From Verrucomicrobiota bacterium (lineage in GTDB: Bacteria; Verrucomicrobiota; Verrucomicrobiia; Opitutales; Opitutaceae), in NCBI GenBank assembly GCA_023391285.1, contig JAEWBF010000034.1, forward strand, positions 36,904-100,903: 64,000 nt of DNA, in the 5' to 3' direction. Below are positions 1 to 9,419 of the stretch, piece by piece. Every line of letters begins with the position of its first letter. Positions within the stretch are counted from its first letter, which is position 1. The translations under genes and the position numbers were made by a program. The notes beneath the pieces were generated by a model. It was not told the origin of the DNA, did no database searches, and saw only the letters and a program-made list of their open reading frames with translations.

Positions 1-2
1 TC

Positions 3-140
3 CGAGCGAACGAAGGACGTTTGACGGTGAGAGAAGTGAAGATTCTCAGCATGCTGGCGGTGGCCCGGCAGGAGTTGAGCGAAGAAGTGAGTTCGCGGCG
101 GAATCGCGCGCGGGGCGGGGCTGAACCGGGGGAAGATTGA
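3..140 (+). CDS. C-terminal fragment of an unidentified protein (cut by window start)
   Basis: The third frame is open from the left edge to a TGA at 138-140. It encodes about 45 residues, including the stretch VREVKILSMLAVARQELSEE followed by a basic and acidic tail. The composition looks like a real C-terminal helix plus tail, and the stop lies about 20 bases before the convergent pectate lyase stop. The fragment is too short to assign a family. It could also be a chance open frame. Confidence 0.4.
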   Translation, partial: RANEGRLTVREVKILSMLAVARQELSEEVSSRRNRARGGAEPGED

Positions 141-160
141 CGCGCGGCGAAGTGGAGCGA

Positions 161-1393
161 TCAGCGAGTGGTTTTCCAACGCTCGTAGCGGGCAATTGCT
201 TCGCTGGGAGCGAGCGTATACCACGCGTAGCCGGCGATGCGTTCGGAAGAGATTCCGGAAAGATCGTAGTGAATGGAGCGGTCGCGGTCGCCGAAGATGG
301 GCGTGGCGGTGCCGGGCTCGTAGAAGCGGGCCCAGAGTGGTGGTGCGCCCGGTGACGGGACGACGTGGCCGCGGAAGTCGTGCGGGGCCTTGGCGATGCG
401 AAGATCGGGCAGGGCGGTGGCGTGGAACCAAGCGATGACGCCGTCGACGGCGGCGACCACTGCGGGGGAAGGATCGCGGACCGACATCAACAAGCGGGCG
501 ATGCCGGCGCTTTCGCGGGAGGCGTCGGCGATGGGTTCGAAGTTGCGTGCGGCGGCGCGGCGAAGGGTGAGCGGGTCGTGTTGTTGAGCCCAACACGTGA
601 GGCGGCCGCTGGCGTTACGCTGCTGGGTGGCGAGGACGCAGTCGATGCCGCGGAAAAAGCGGGCGCTCGCTTCTTCCCGCAAAGCGGGTGCGATCCAGGT
701 GTAGGATGATTTGGCGTAAGCGACGTCGCGCAGAACCTCGAGGATCTGGGTCATGGCGTCGTCGTTGTAGGTCACTCCATCATGATAGCCGCCGATGAGC
801 GGGTAGACTTGGGGGAATCCGCCGTTTGGATACTGGGCGGCGAAGATGTAGCGGAGTCCGCGTTCGAACGATTCGCGCCATTCGAGGCGACTGGCTTCGC
901 CCGTCGCGGAGATCACGCGGGCGAGGAAGCGTAATTCGGAAGTGGTAGCATTGTTGTCGAACGTGGGGCTGTCGCTTTGGCCGGCCGCGGGATCGATGGA
1001 CTGCGTGTAGTCGGTGCCTTTTTTCCAGGCGCCGATTTTCATTTGGGCGGCGGCGACGTGGTCGGCGAGCCGGCGGGCTTCGTCGGACGCATACCACACG
1101 TCGGGTTCGTTGAGGCGAAGTCCCTTGCTGTGGACGCCGCCCTTTGGCGGGGTCGACATCGGCTTCAAGTTGGAAGCGTCGGCGCGCGGGCGAACGACGA
1201 GTTGTTGCAGGAAGGATTGGGAGCGTTGCCAGTAATCGGTCCAGGCGGGGCGAACGTCGTCGGGAAGAGCGGAGATGCGGTCGGCGGTGAGCGGTGTGAA
1301 AGCGTTTTCGGGCCAGGAGCGTGGCGGCGCGGCGGCGGTGGCGAAGGTGCAGGCGACGGTGGCGAGCGAGGCGGTGAGGAGGCGGCCGAGCAT
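161..1393 (-). CDS. Secreted pectate lyase, polysaccharide lyase family 10
   Basis: Predicted to cleave de-esterified homogalacturonan by calcium-dependent beta-elimination outside the cytoplasm. The 410-residue protein starts with a signal peptide (MLGRLLTASLATVACTFATA). It carries PL10 landmarks: YPNGGFPQVYPL, HDGVTYNDDAMTQIL, CWAQQHDPLTL, the motif RNFEP, and a C-terminal segment with FYEPGTATPIFGDRDR and GYAWYT. The ATG at 1393 was chosen because it puts the signal peptide at the N-terminus; an in-frame TTG at 1438 adds only 15 unconvincing residues. The gene is divergent from a GH43 gene, so the pair may share a regulatory region of about 145 bases. Family assignment is firm; the exact substrate is inferred. 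Confidence 0.87.
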   Translation of the reverse strand: MLGRLLTASLATVACTFATAAAPPRSWPENAFTPLTADRISALPDDVRPAWTDYWQRSQSFLQQLVVRPRADASNLKPMSTPPKGGVHSKGLRLNEPDVWYASDEARRLADHVAAAQMKIGAWKKGTDYTQSIDPAAGQSDSPTFDNNATTSELRFLARVISATGEASRLEWRESFERGLRYIFAAQYPNGGFPQVYPLIGGYHDGVTYNDDAMTQILEVLRDVAYAKSSYTWIAPALREEASARFFRGIDCVLATQQRNASGRLTCWAQQHDPLTLRRAAARNFEPIADASRESAGIARLLMSVRDPSPAVVAAVDGVIAWFHATALPDLRIAKAPHDFRGHVVPSPGAPPLWARFYEPGTATPIFGDRDRSIHYDLSGISSERIAGYAWYTLAPSEAIARYERWKTTR

Positions 1394-1537
1394 GGGGTGC
1401 GGGATGTTTGACGAAACGGGGAGGCGAACAGTTTCCAAAGGTCGACGATGAGACCGATTCGACGGATCAGTCTAAGATTGGAGCGGCGCGGGAGTCTGCT
1501 TCCGCGCGGCAATGAAGAAGCCTGCACGTTTCACGAC

Positions 1538-2497
1538 ATGAGCAGAACACCTCTCGTTTCCCACATCTATACCGCAGACCCGTCGGCGCACGTTTTCAAC
1601 GGACGCGTTTACATCTATCCGTCGCACGATCTCGACATCGACGTGCCGGAAAACGATCTGGGCGATCACTATGCGATGGAGGATTACCACGTGTTGTCGC
1701 AGGATCATCCGGAAGCGCCGGCGACGGATCATGGGCAGGCCTTGCATGTGAAAGACGTGCCGTGGGCATCGCGCCAGATGTGGGCGCCGGACGCGGCGTA
1801 TCGGGATGGCAAATACTACCTGTATTTCCCGGCGAAGGATAAAGAAGGCATCTTCCGCATGGGAGTGGCGGTGGGCGACCGACCGGAAGGACCGTTCAAG
1901 GCGGAGCCGGAGCCGATGAAAGGCAGCTTCAGCATCGATCCCTGTGTGTTTCGCGACGATGACGGCGAGCATTACATGGCGTTTGGCGGCATCTGGGGCG
2001 GGCAGTTGCAGCGCTGGGCGACAGGCCAATATCTGGCGGAGGCGAAGGAGCCGGAAGGCGACGCGCTGGCGCTGTGCCCGAAGCTGGCGAAACTCACGAG
2101 CGACATGCTGCAGTTTGCGGAAGCGCCGCGCGATGTGGTGATCAACGATGCGCAAGGGGCGCCGTTGAAAGCGAAGGACACGGAGCGCAGGTATTTCGAA
2201 GGGCCGTGGCTGCACAAACGCGGCGACACCTACTACCTGTCGTATTCGACGGGGGACACGCACCTGTTGGTTTACGCGACGAGCAAGAACGTGCACGGGC
2301 CCTACACGTTTCGCGGACAGATGCTGACGCCGCCGATCGGCTGGACGACGCATCACTCGATCGTGGAGCACAACGGACGCTGGTGGCTTTATTACCACGA
2401 CGCATCGTTGTCGCGCGGCGTGTCGTCGAAACGGTGTGTGAAAGTGCAGGAGCTTTTCTACGATGCGGATGGCTCGATTCGCCTGATGCAACCGTAA
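1538..2497 (+). CDS. Glycoside hydrolase family 43 (beta-xylosidase/arabinofuranosidase type), cytoplasmic
   Basis: A five-bladed propeller inverting hydrolase, likely removing xylose or arabinose from imported oligosaccharides. The 319-residue protein shows the three expected acidic residues: general base Asp14 (TADPSAHVF), pKa-tuning Asp134 (SIDPCVFRDDDG) and general acid Glu221 (YFEGPWLHKRGDTYY). No signal peptide is visible if translation begins at the ATG at 1538. An upstream start at 1448 would add an arginine-rich stretch with no homology-like pattern. Divergent from the pectate lyase and followed by a sensor kinase. Substrate specificity within GH43 cannot be read from the sequence. 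Confidence 0.87.
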   Translation: MSRTPLVSHIYTADPSAHVFNGRVYIYPSHDLDIDVPENDLGDHYAMEDYHVLSQDHPEAPATDHGQALHVKDVPWASRQMWAPDAAYRDGKYYLYFPAKDKEGIFRMGVAVGDRPEGPFKAEPEPMKGSFSIDPCVFRDDDGEHYMAFGGIWGGQLQRWATGQYLAEAKEPEGDALALCPKLAKLTSDMLQFAEAPRDVVINDAQGAPLKAKDTERRYFEGPWLHKRGDTYYLSYSTGDTHLLVYATSKNVHGPYTFRGQMLTPPIGWTTHHSIVEHNGRWWLYYHDASLSRGVSSKRCVKVQELFYDADGSIRLMQP

Positions 2498-2595
2498 GGC
2501 GCGAAGGCAAAGGCTGGTGAAAACGCCAGTTTGGCGGCCGTCCGGCGAGGTTGCGTCTTTACCCGGACGGACGCGTTGGTCGGGATGAGCATTTC

Positions 2596-4401
2596 ATGCC
2601 TCACCGGATTCTTTCCGTCGTAGCACCCTCGATACGTGGGCGACTGTCGGCCTTGATCATGGCGATCTTGCTGCCGGCAGCGTTGCTGGCGGCGTGGTTG
2701 ATCTGGCAGGTGTTTCACAACGAGAGGAAGGCGCGTGAGCGGCATCTGGCGGACACGGCGGAGGCGTTCTGTGCGTTGATCGATGCGGAGCTGCGGGAAC
2801 GCGTTGCGGTGCTGCAGGGGTTGGCCTCCTCGTCGTCGGTGGTGACGGGAGACCTGCAGGAGTTTCGCGCGCGGGCGGAGCGGACGCTGGACGGCCGATC
2901 GGACTGGGTGATCCTGGCGGATGCGGACCATCGTCAGGTGGTCAATACGAGCCTGCCGAAGGACGCGGAGTTGCCGGCGATGACGCATGTCGCCGAGACG
3001 GACGAATGGTTCGCCACGCGCGGGGTGTATGTTTCGAACCTGGTGCGCTCGGATGCGACGCAGCGGTTGATCTTGCATATATCGAAGCGGGTGGAGTTGG
3101 GGGATCGGCCGGCGACGTTGACGCTGGCGATGTTGCCGGAGGATTTCACGCGGCCGGTGTTGGCGCGTCAGATTTCCGAAGCGTGGGTGATCGCGGTGAT
3201 CGATCGTGAGTTGACGGTGGCGGCGCGGAGTCGGAGCCCGGAGCAATTCGTGGGAGTGAAGGCGACCTCGGACATGCAGAACGCGATGAAGAAGGCGTCG
3301 GTCGGAGTCGTTGAATCGGTGACGCTCGAAGGAGTGAAGAGCCTGGCGGCCTTTCATCGGTCGGAGGAGAGCGGATGGACAGTGATCGTGGGATCTCCGC
3401 GGGCGGAGCTGCTCGCTCCGGCCACGCGCGCGATGTGGCTCGCGTTGCTGGTGGCGGCGGTGGTGTGTGCGATCGTAATTCCGACGGCGTTATGGTTGCG
3501 ACGAACGACGGTCGCGGCGGTGCAAACGCTGGTGGCAGACACGGAAGCGTTGGCGCTCGGACGACCTGTGGACAAGCGGCGGACGGGAATCCAGGAAGCG
3601 GATGAAGTTTCGGCTGCATTGGCGGACACCTCGCGAGAGCTGGCGGCACGGCAGGCGGCGTTGGCGCAGGCGCGGGACGAGGCGCTCGCGGCGTCGCGGG
3701 CGAAGGACGAATTTCTGGCGGCGCTTTCGCACGAGCTGCGCACGCCGCTGAACCCGGTATTGTTGTTGGCGAGCGACGCGGCGCGCGATGACGGCTATCC
3801 GCCGGCGGTGCGGGAAATATTCGCGATGATCGAGCGGAATGTGATGACGGAAACGCGGTTGATCGACGATTTGTTGGATGTGACGCGGATCGCGGCGGGG
3901 AAGATTTCGCTGCGTTTGGAGCGAGTGGAAGTGGATCGCGTGGTGCACGACGCTTGGGAGTCGTTGCGGGCGCGTGCGGGCGAGAAGCGCCTGGAGGTGC
4001 GGGTGCGGCTGGGGGCGCCGGGCGTGGCGGTGCGTGGCGATGCGGTGAGACTCCTGCAGGTGTTTGCGAACGTGTTGGGGAATGCGGTGAAGTTCACGCC
4101 CGAGTCGGGGATGGTGTTGGTGACGACGCGCGTCGACGCGGGCACGCAGCGCGTGAGAGTCGAGATTGCGGATAGCGGGATCGGCATGACCGCGGAGGAG
4201 ATCGGGCGCGTGTTCGAGCGGTTCGTGCAAGGTGAGCACGCGAGCCACGGGCGGGGTTCGCGATATGGTGGACTCGGGCTGGGGCTTTCGATATCGCGGG
4301 CGCTTGTCGAGATGCACGGCGGGCAAATCCAAGCGACGAGCGGGGGATCGGGGCGCGGGTCGACGTTTACGATTTTGTTGCCGATGGAAATGCCGGGGTG
4401 A
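2596..4401 (+). CDS. Membrane sensor histidine kinase, orphan
   Basis: A 601-residue kinase with a transmembrane helix near residues 19-39, an extracytoplasmic sensor region of about 240 residues, and a second helix near 279-301. A linker and coiled coil lead to a HisKA domain with phospho-acceptor His379 in SHELRTPLNP. The HATPase domain has an N box in NVLGNAVKFTPESG and G boxes in DSGIGM and GGLGLGLSISRALVEMHGG. No receiver domain is fused and no response regulator gene is adjacent. It follows GH43 by about 100 bases, which suggests but does not prove sensing of a sugar-related signal. The ATG at 2596 is preferred to an upstream TTG. Confidence 0.9.
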   Translation: MPHRILSVVAPSIRGRLSALIMAILLPAALLAAWLIWQVFHNERKARERHLADTAEAFCALIDAELRERVAVLQGLASSSSVVTGDLQEFRARAERTLDGRSDWVILADADHRQVVNTSLPKDAELPAMTHVAETDEWFATRGVYVSNLVRSDATQRLILHISKRVELGDRPATLTLAMLPEDFTRPVLARQISEAWVIAVIDRELTVAARSRSPEQFVGVKATSDMQNAMKKASVGVVESVTLEGVKSLAAFHRSEESGWTVIVGSPRAELLAPATRAMWLALLVAAVVCAIVIPTALWLRRTTVAAVQTLVADTEALALGRPVDKRRTGIQEADEVSAALADTSRELAARQAALAQARDEALAASRAKDEFLAALSHELRTPLNPVLLLASDAARDDGYPPAVREIFAMIERNVMTETRLIDDLLDVTRIAAGKISLRLERVEVDRVVHDAWESLRARAGEKRLEVRVRLGAPGVAVRGDAVRLLQVFANVLGNAVKFTPESGMVLVTTRVDAGTQRVRVEIADSGIGMTAEEIGRVFERFVQGEHASHGRGSRYGGLGLGLSISRALVEMHGGQIQATSGGSGRGSTFTILLPMEMPG

Positions 4402-4409
4402 GGGCGGGG

Positions 4410-5906
4410 TTATTCAATGGCGGCGGGCGGCTGTGTCAGCTTCGCGGATACGTCGGGCGGAAGTTGGATGAGCTCGTAGCGATGGGGGATCGGCCGGTTG
4501 AGCTGGTGTAGCAGCTCGGTGAGGCGGGCGAGTTCGGACGACAAGGCGTCGGTCGCGTGGCGGAGAATGCGATAATCGGCGAAGAGGGGCTCGAAGTAAT
4601 CCGCGCGAGAGTTTCCCGTGCGCGAAAGATGTTGGGAGAAGAACGCTTCGACGGCGGTGTCGTCGTCGGGGTCCAGGCGGGCGTTATCGAGGAGTGCGCG
4701 CACGTGGGCGAGGCGGCGCACTTGGATTTCGATCTGGCGACGTTCTTCGAGGAGTTCGAGGAGGGCGCGGGCCTGGCGCGACTGCGGTGTGTGTGTGAAC
4801 GGCGCGAGGTTGATGCCCTCGCGGAGTTGGCCGGCGGGGAGGTCGGCGATGGTTTCGCCATCGATCACGAGGCGGTAAGTCGAGTCGTCCGACTCGCTGA
4901 AGGAGACGGTGAGCAACTGGCGGTTGAGTTGGTCGTGAAGAGGAAACCAGTCGAGGGCGGCACGAGCGGTGTCATCGATGGGGAACGGGAGAGCGAACTC
5001 TTCGCACGTGAAGGTAAGGCGATCGCTGTGGCGGGTGAAATCCGAGATGCGACCGTTGAGGGCGCGGGTGACTTTGCCGGTGGCGGGGTCGAGCGAGAAG
5101 TCGGAGACGGTGGTCGGAACGTTTTGGGCGAGGAGAAAATGGCAGGCGATGAGGAGATGACCGGCGGCTTCGGGATGGATGCGATCGGGGCCGATCACGG
5201 TGGCGTGAGGTGAGGAGGATTGGATGTCGGCGTTGAGGGCGGTGAGTGGCGCGTGCAGATCGATCAGGTGACCGCGATGTTTGCGGGCGAGGCGAGCGAG
5301 AATCGGGCGAGTGCGGGCGAGGGCGCGGTTGACGCCGTGGAAGCTAGGGGCTTCGAGCGCGGCGGTTTCGTCGTAGGGGGACGAGGTGACGAAGAGAAGC
5401 GTGGCTGGCGTCGGCTGGGCGGCGAGTTGGACGGAGAGGAAGTCGAGGTTCCACTCGAAGTTCTCGAGAGCCTGCTCGCGACGGGTGGGCAGGTCCGGGG
5501 TTGTGTTCGCCGGATCGTAGTAGCGGCGGCGAACGTCGTTCATGCCGAACATGAGGGAGATAACCGTCGGGGTATGCGGAAGGACATCCCAAGCGAGGCG
5601 GCGACGGGCGTCGCCCACGCTGTCGCCGGCGGTGCCGGTATTCACGAAATGGATGCGGCGGTCGGGAAAACGCGTCAGATAGAACGCATCGAGGTAGGCG
5701 ATGAAGCGGCCGTCTTCGGTGATGCTGTCGCCGACAAAGGTGACGACGTCGCCGTCGCGAAAAGGGGCGGGAGCGAGGTCGTGGGCGAGCGCGATATAGC
5801 CCTGTCGATCGAGCCAGGCGGCGAGGCTTGCGCCGAGGAGAAGCGTGACGGCGAAAAGCGCGGGGCGCGCGAAGCGACGAAGAAGCGTGGAAAGGCGGCG
5901 GGACAC
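4410..5906 (-). CDS. SGNH/GDSL hydrolase, membrane-anchored or secreted
   Basis: A probable carbohydrate or lipid esterase acting outside the cytoplasm. The 498-residue protein starts at a GTG codon and has an N-terminal hydrophobic segment (residues 14-31). SGNH blocks are intact: FVGDSITEDG with nucleophile Ser61, GTAGDSVGDARRRL with the block II glycine, FGMNDVRR with Asn123, and DRIHPEAAGH with Asp241 and His244. About 200 residues beyond the catalytic domain are a helical, glutamine- and arginine-rich extension of unknown role. It converges with the histidine kinase with only 8 bases between the stop codons. Its substrate is unknown; plant-polysaccharide deacetylation is an inference from neighbours. 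Confidence 0.83.
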   Translation of the reverse strand: MSRRLSTLLRRFARPALFAVTLLLGASLAAWLDRQGYIALAHDLAPAPFRDGDVVTFVGDSITEDGRFIAYLDAFYLTRFPDRRIHFVNTGTAGDSVGDARRRLAWDVLPHTPTVISLMFGMNDVRRRYYDPANTTPDLPTRREQALENFEWNLDFLSVQLAAQPTPATLLFVTSSPYDETAALEAPSFHGVNRALARTRPILARLARKHRGHLIDLHAPLTALNADIQSSSPHATVIGPDRIHPEAAGHLLIACHFLLAQNVPTTVSDFSLDPATGKVTRALNGRISDFTRHSDRLTFTCEEFALPFPIDDTARAALDWFPLHDQLNRQLLTVSFSESDDSTYRLVIDGETIADLPAGQLREGINLAPFTHTPQSRQARALLELLEERRQIEIQVRRLAHVRALLDNARLDPDDDTAVEAFFSQHLSRTGNSRADYFEPLFADYRILRHATDALSSELARLTELLHQLNRPIPHRYELIQLPPDVSAKLTQPPAAIE

Positions 5907-6010
5907 GAAGCGGGAGAACGTGAAGGACGCGAAGCGCGGGCGACGTTGGACCGCGGAAATGGCGGAGAGTGCGCGACGCGTTTTGGCGAGCGGTGAGGCG
6001 TTCGCGGAAT

Positions 6011-6030
6011 GCGCGGTGAGGGCACCGCGC
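6011..6030. repeat. 20-base hairpin repeat, copy A
   Basis: A perfect 8-bp inverted repeat (GCGCGGTG / CACCGCGC) with an AGGG loop. The identical 20 bases followed by CTCCA recur at 10280-10299. Both copies sit just downstream of minus-strand genes. It may act as a terminator or be a REP-like element. Confidence 0.7.
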
Positions 6031-6065
6031 CTCCAGGAGAGCGGCGGCCTATGGCAGCGCCGGGA

Positions 6066-7472
6066 TCATTCCCACTCGACGTGGCCGAAGACGGTGAGGC
6101 GACGGCGAGGGACGATGCGGTGGCCGAAGGCGGGAGATTGGCGGGCGGATTTCAACTCGCGCATGGTGCGCTCGAAGAAGAATTCGCGTTCGCCGAAGGC
6201 GGGACGGAGGTCGTCGAGCCAGGTGGCTTTCTCGTCGAATTTCGCGAAGAAGGGGCGGCGGACCCAGTCGGGTTCGCGGGCTTGGACGAAGTGGAGCGAG
6301 AAGACTTTTTCGCCCATGATTTCGGTGATGCCGTCGACGATGACCTTGCCGGGTGTGGCGGACATCGACGGGCCGCGGACGGTGCGTTCGAGACCGGAGA
6401 CGCGGCGATAGGCTTTTTGAAAGATCTCGTAGCAGCGGGCGAGGGGAACCTCGAAGTAGCCTTTGGGACCCGTGTCGCGTTCGACGAACATGTAGTAGGG
6501 GACGGCGCCGAGACGGACTTGAAGGCGCCAGAGATCGGCCCAGGTGTCGGCGTCGTCGTTGACGTGGCGGATGAGCGGAGCCTGGCAGCGGACGACGGCG
6601 CCGGTGCTCTTGATACGGCGAAGCGCGGCTTGCGCGGCGGGAGTCTGGAGTTCGCGCGGGTGGCTGTAGTGCGCCATGATGGCGAGGTGGCGGCCGGCGG
6701 ACTGGACTTTTTCCATGAGCTCGAGGAGCTCGTCGGAGTCGTTGTCGTTGACGAAGCGATACGGCCACCAGGCGACGGATTTGGTGCCGATGCGGATGGT
6801 GGTGATGTGATCGAGTTCGGGGGCGAGGAGTGGCTCGATGTATCGGCGCAGGACGGCGGTGCGCATGACGAGCGGGTCGCCGCCGGTGATGAGCACGTTG
6901 GAGACTTCGGGGTGTTCCTTGAGGTAGGAGACGAGGGACTGCGCCTGATGGGTGGCGAATTTGAGTTCGTCGAGGCCGACGAATTGGGGCCAGCGGAAGC
7001 AATAGCTGCAGTAAGTGTGGCAGGTTTGGCCCGGGCTGGGGAAGAAGAGGACGGTGTCGCGGTATTTGTGCTGCATGCCGGGCAGCGGCTGGCCGTCGAG
7101 GTAGGGAACGTTGAGTTCCATTTGCCCGGCCGGGTGAGGATTCAGATGGCGCTGAATTTGGCGGGCGACGCGATCGATCGTGGCGGGCTCGGCTTCGTCG
7201 GCGATGAGACGCATGAGCTTCTCGAGATCGGCGGGGGCGAGCATGCCGGGCTGCGGGAAGGTGAGCTGGAACATGGGATCATTGGGAACGTCGTCCCAGT
7301 CAATCAGCTCCTCGGTCACGTAGTGGTTCACGCGGAACGGCAGCACGGTGGCGACGGCGCGCATGGCGAGGAGGTGGTCGCGAGGCAGGCTTTGGAGCTG
7401 GGGAATGCGCGGCAGATCGTGACGTTGATAGACGCGGAAGGTGCGGGGCTGGAGACGGGCGGGAGCAATCAT
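6066..7472 (-). CDS. kamA: KamA-family radical SAM aminomutase (lysine 2,3-aminomutase-like)
   Basis: Related enzymes interconvert alpha- and beta-amino acids using a [4Fe-4S] cluster, S-adenosylmethionine and PLP. The 468-residue protein has the cluster motif CxxxCxxC at Cys151, Cys155 and Cys158 (CHTYCSYCFRW). It also has a glycine-rich VLITGGDPLVMRT motif and a candidate PLP lysine, Lys376, in SATPGKVIVDG. The ATG at 7472 gives a plausible N-terminus; the upstream extension is poor. It is longer than the EF-P-lysylation enzyme EpmB (about 340 residues) and longer than clostridial KamA. No ablB-type acetyltransferase or EF-P gene is adjacent, so lysine, glutamate or another substrate remains open. 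Confidence 0.82.
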   Translation of the reverse strand: MIAPARLQPRTFRVYQRHDLPRIPQLQSLPRDHLLAMRAVATVLPFRVNHYVTEELIDWDDVPNDPMFQLTFPQPGMLAPADLEKLMRLIADEAEPATIDRVARQIQRHLNPHPAGQMELNVPYLDGQPLPGMQHKYRDTVLFFPSPGQTCHTYCSYCFRWPQFVGLDELKFATHQAQSLVSYLKEHPEVSNVLITGGDPLVMRTAVLRRYIEPLLAPELDHITTIRIGTKSVAWWPYRFVNDNDSDELLELMEKVQSAGRHLAIMAHYSHPRELQTPAAQAALRRIKSTGAVVRCQAPLIRHVNDDADTWADLWRLQVRLGAVPYYMFVERDTGPKGYFEVPLARCYEIFQKAYRRVSGLERTVRGPSMSATPGKVIVDGITEIMGEKVFSLHFVQAREPDWVRRPFFAKFDEKATWLDDLRPAFGEREFFFERTMRELKSARQSPAFGHRIVPRRRLTVFGHVEWE

Positions 7473-7695
7473 GTGAGCTGAATTCCGAGTTGACGGTTGA
7501 TGCTGGAGACGAGCCGCGCGCACGGAGCGGCCGTCGAGGAACCAGAGCGCGCGGCGGAATGACGCTGGATGCGGACAACGCGCGTCGCGGGCTGGTGAGA
7601 AGGAGGATTATTTCGAAGGGCGATTTGCGGTCCGTCGAGCGCAACCGTGCGCAAATCGGAAAAAAATTCGCGTGCGACGGGGAAGAATGCAGACG

Positions 7696-7723
7696 CAAAA
7701 AAGCCCGCCGATAACGGCGGGCT
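7696..7723 (-). terminator. Rho-independent terminator of the SSS symporter gene
   Basis: A perfect 9-bp stem AGCCCGCCG / CGGCGGGCT with a 4-base loop. In the minus-strand direction it is followed directly by a run of six T. It lies 26 bases beyond the symporter stop codon. Confidence 0.9.
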
Positions 7724-7748
7724 GAGTCTGACAAAATCTTCAGCTGAT

Positions 7749-9419
7749 TCAGCTGAGCCAGAAGCTGAAGTAGAGGTAGATGCCGAGGACCATGCCGAGG
7801 ACGACGATCGTGCCGAGGATGTCGGCCAGGCCGATGCTGCGGCGGGTTTCGTCGTGTTGTTCCTTGGTGATTTCGCTGTAGGTGAGACCGGCGATCGAGG
7901 CGGGCTCGGGTGCGGGAGCCGTGAGCGAGGCGACGATGACGACGATGACGCTCACGAGGAAGAGCATGCCGGAGTAGTAAAGGAAGTTGATCGTGCCGAA
8001 GGCGTAGAGGAGGCCGGAGTCGCCGAGTGCGCCGGAGCCGGCGGCGGCTTGAAGGCCGAGTTTCAACAGGCCGAGAGCGAACCCGACGACGAGGCCGGTG
8101 AACGCGCCGCGGGCGTTGATGCGCTTGTTGAAGAGGCCGAGGAGGAAGACGGCGGTGATCGGCGGAGCGAGGTAGCCTTGGACGGCCTGGAGATATTCGT
8201 AGAGGCCGCCCTTCGAGATGAGCGGCATGACGGGAATCCAGAGGATGCCGAGGACGACAACGACGCCGGTGGCGATGCGGCCGACTTTGACGAGCTCGCG
8301 ATCGGGGCGGCCTGGGCGAAGTTTGCCGTAGATGTCGACGGTGAAGAGCGTGGCGCAGGAGTTGAAGAGCGACGCGAGCGAACTCATCAGAGCGGAGATC
8401 AGGCCAGCGACGACGATGCCGCGCAGACCTGCGGGGAGCAGCGTAGCGACCATCGTGGGGAAGACGGCGTCACCGCGGACGGAGCCGTCGGCGTTGGTGG
8501 CGAGCGGCAGCATACCCTTTTGGTAGAGCGCGTAGCCGATCATGCCGGGAACGAGGAAGAGGAAGACGGGAAGAACCTTGAGGAAGCCGCCGAAGATGGC
8601 GCCGCGGCGGGCTTGCTGGAGATTGCGAGCGGCGAGGGTGCGTTGGACGATGTATTGGTCGGTGCACCAATACCAGATGCCGATGATCGGCGAGGCGATC
8701 ATGACGCCGAGCCAGGGGAAGTTCGGATCCGAGAGCGGGCGCCAGAGGGCGAACTGGGAAGGGTTTTCGCCGAGGATGGCTTTGAGTTCGCCCCAGCCGC
8801 CGAGTTTGCCGAGTGCGAAGAGCGTGATGAACACGGAGCCGCCGAGCAGGAGGATGGTTTGCGCGACCTCGGTATAAACTACGGCGCGGAGACCGCCGAA
8901 GACGGTGTAGATGCCGGTGAGGACGACGGTGGTGATGGCGCCAACCCAGAAGGCGTTTTCCGGAGAGCCGAAAGTGTCGGGCAGCAAAGCTTGGAAGACG
9001 ACGGCGCCGGCGTAAACGGTCACGGAGACCTTCGTGAAGACGTAGGCGATGAGGGACACGATGGAGAGGGCCCAGCGCGTGCGGGAGTTGAAGCGGCGTT
9101 CGAGAAACTCGGGCATCGTGAAGACGCCGGAGCGGTAGTAGAACGGAACGAACACCCAGCCGAGGAGAAGCATGATCCACGCGTGGAGTTCCCAGTGCGC
9201 CATCGCCATGCCGCTGGTGGCGCCGTTGCCGGCGAGGCCGACGATGTGTTCGGAGCCGATGTTGGAGGCGAGGAGCGAACAGCCGACGACGAACCAGCCG
9301 ATTTCGCGGCCGGCGAGGAAGTAGTCGGCAGTCGTGGCCTGCTTGCGCGAGGACCAATAGACAATGCCGACGAGCAGCAGGAAGTAGGAGGCGACGATGA
9401 ACCAGTCGAGGGTAGCCAT
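7749..9419 (-). CDS. Sodium:solute symporter, SSS (SGLT-like) family
   Basis: A 556-residue inner-membrane protein with about 14 hydrophobic helices. It has the SSS signature regions YFLAGREIGWFVVGCSLLAS, GLAGNGATSGMA and YTVFGGLRAVVYTEVAQ, the last matching the conserved core of sodium/sugar symporters. It probably imports a sugar or similar solute with sodium. The ATG at 9419 places the first helix immediately at the N-terminus. It is monocistronic, with a strong terminator downstream and a divergent wrbA upstream. Resemblance to SGLT-type members rather than proline or pantothenate transporters favours a sugar substrate, but this is inferred. Confidence 0.9.
   Translation of the reverse strand: MATLDWFIVASYFLLLVGIVYWSSRKQATTADYFLAGREIGWFVVGCSLLASNIGSEHIVGLAGNGATSGMAMAHWELHAWIMLLLGWVFVPFYYRSGVFTMPEFLERRFNSRTRWALSIVSLIAYVFTKVSVTVYAGAVVFQALLPDTFGSPENAFWVGAITTVVLTGIYTVFGGLRAVVYTEVAQTILLLGGSVFITLFALGKLGGWGELKAILGENPSQFALWRPLSDPNFPWLGVMIASPIIGIWYWCTDQYIVQRTLAARNLQQARRGAIFGGFLKVLPVFLFLVPGMIGYALYQKGMLPLATNADGSVRGDAVFPTMVATLLPAGLRGIVVAGLISALMSSLASLFNSCATLFTVDIYGKLRPGRPDRELVKVGRIATGVVVVLGILWIPVMPLISKGGLYEYLQAVQGYLAPPITAVFLLGLFNKRINARGAFTGLVVGFALGLLKLGLQAAAGSGALGDSGLLYAFGTINFLYYSGMLFLVSVIVVIVASLTAPAPEPASIAGLTYSEITKEQHDETRRSIGLADILGTIVVLGMVLGIYLYFSFWLS

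Noticed and set aside
6009..7481. 490-residue + strand open frame opposite the radical SAM gene
   Set aside because: Acidic and glycine-rich with no domain pattern; it is the shadow of the CxxxCxxC-containing protein on the minus strand.
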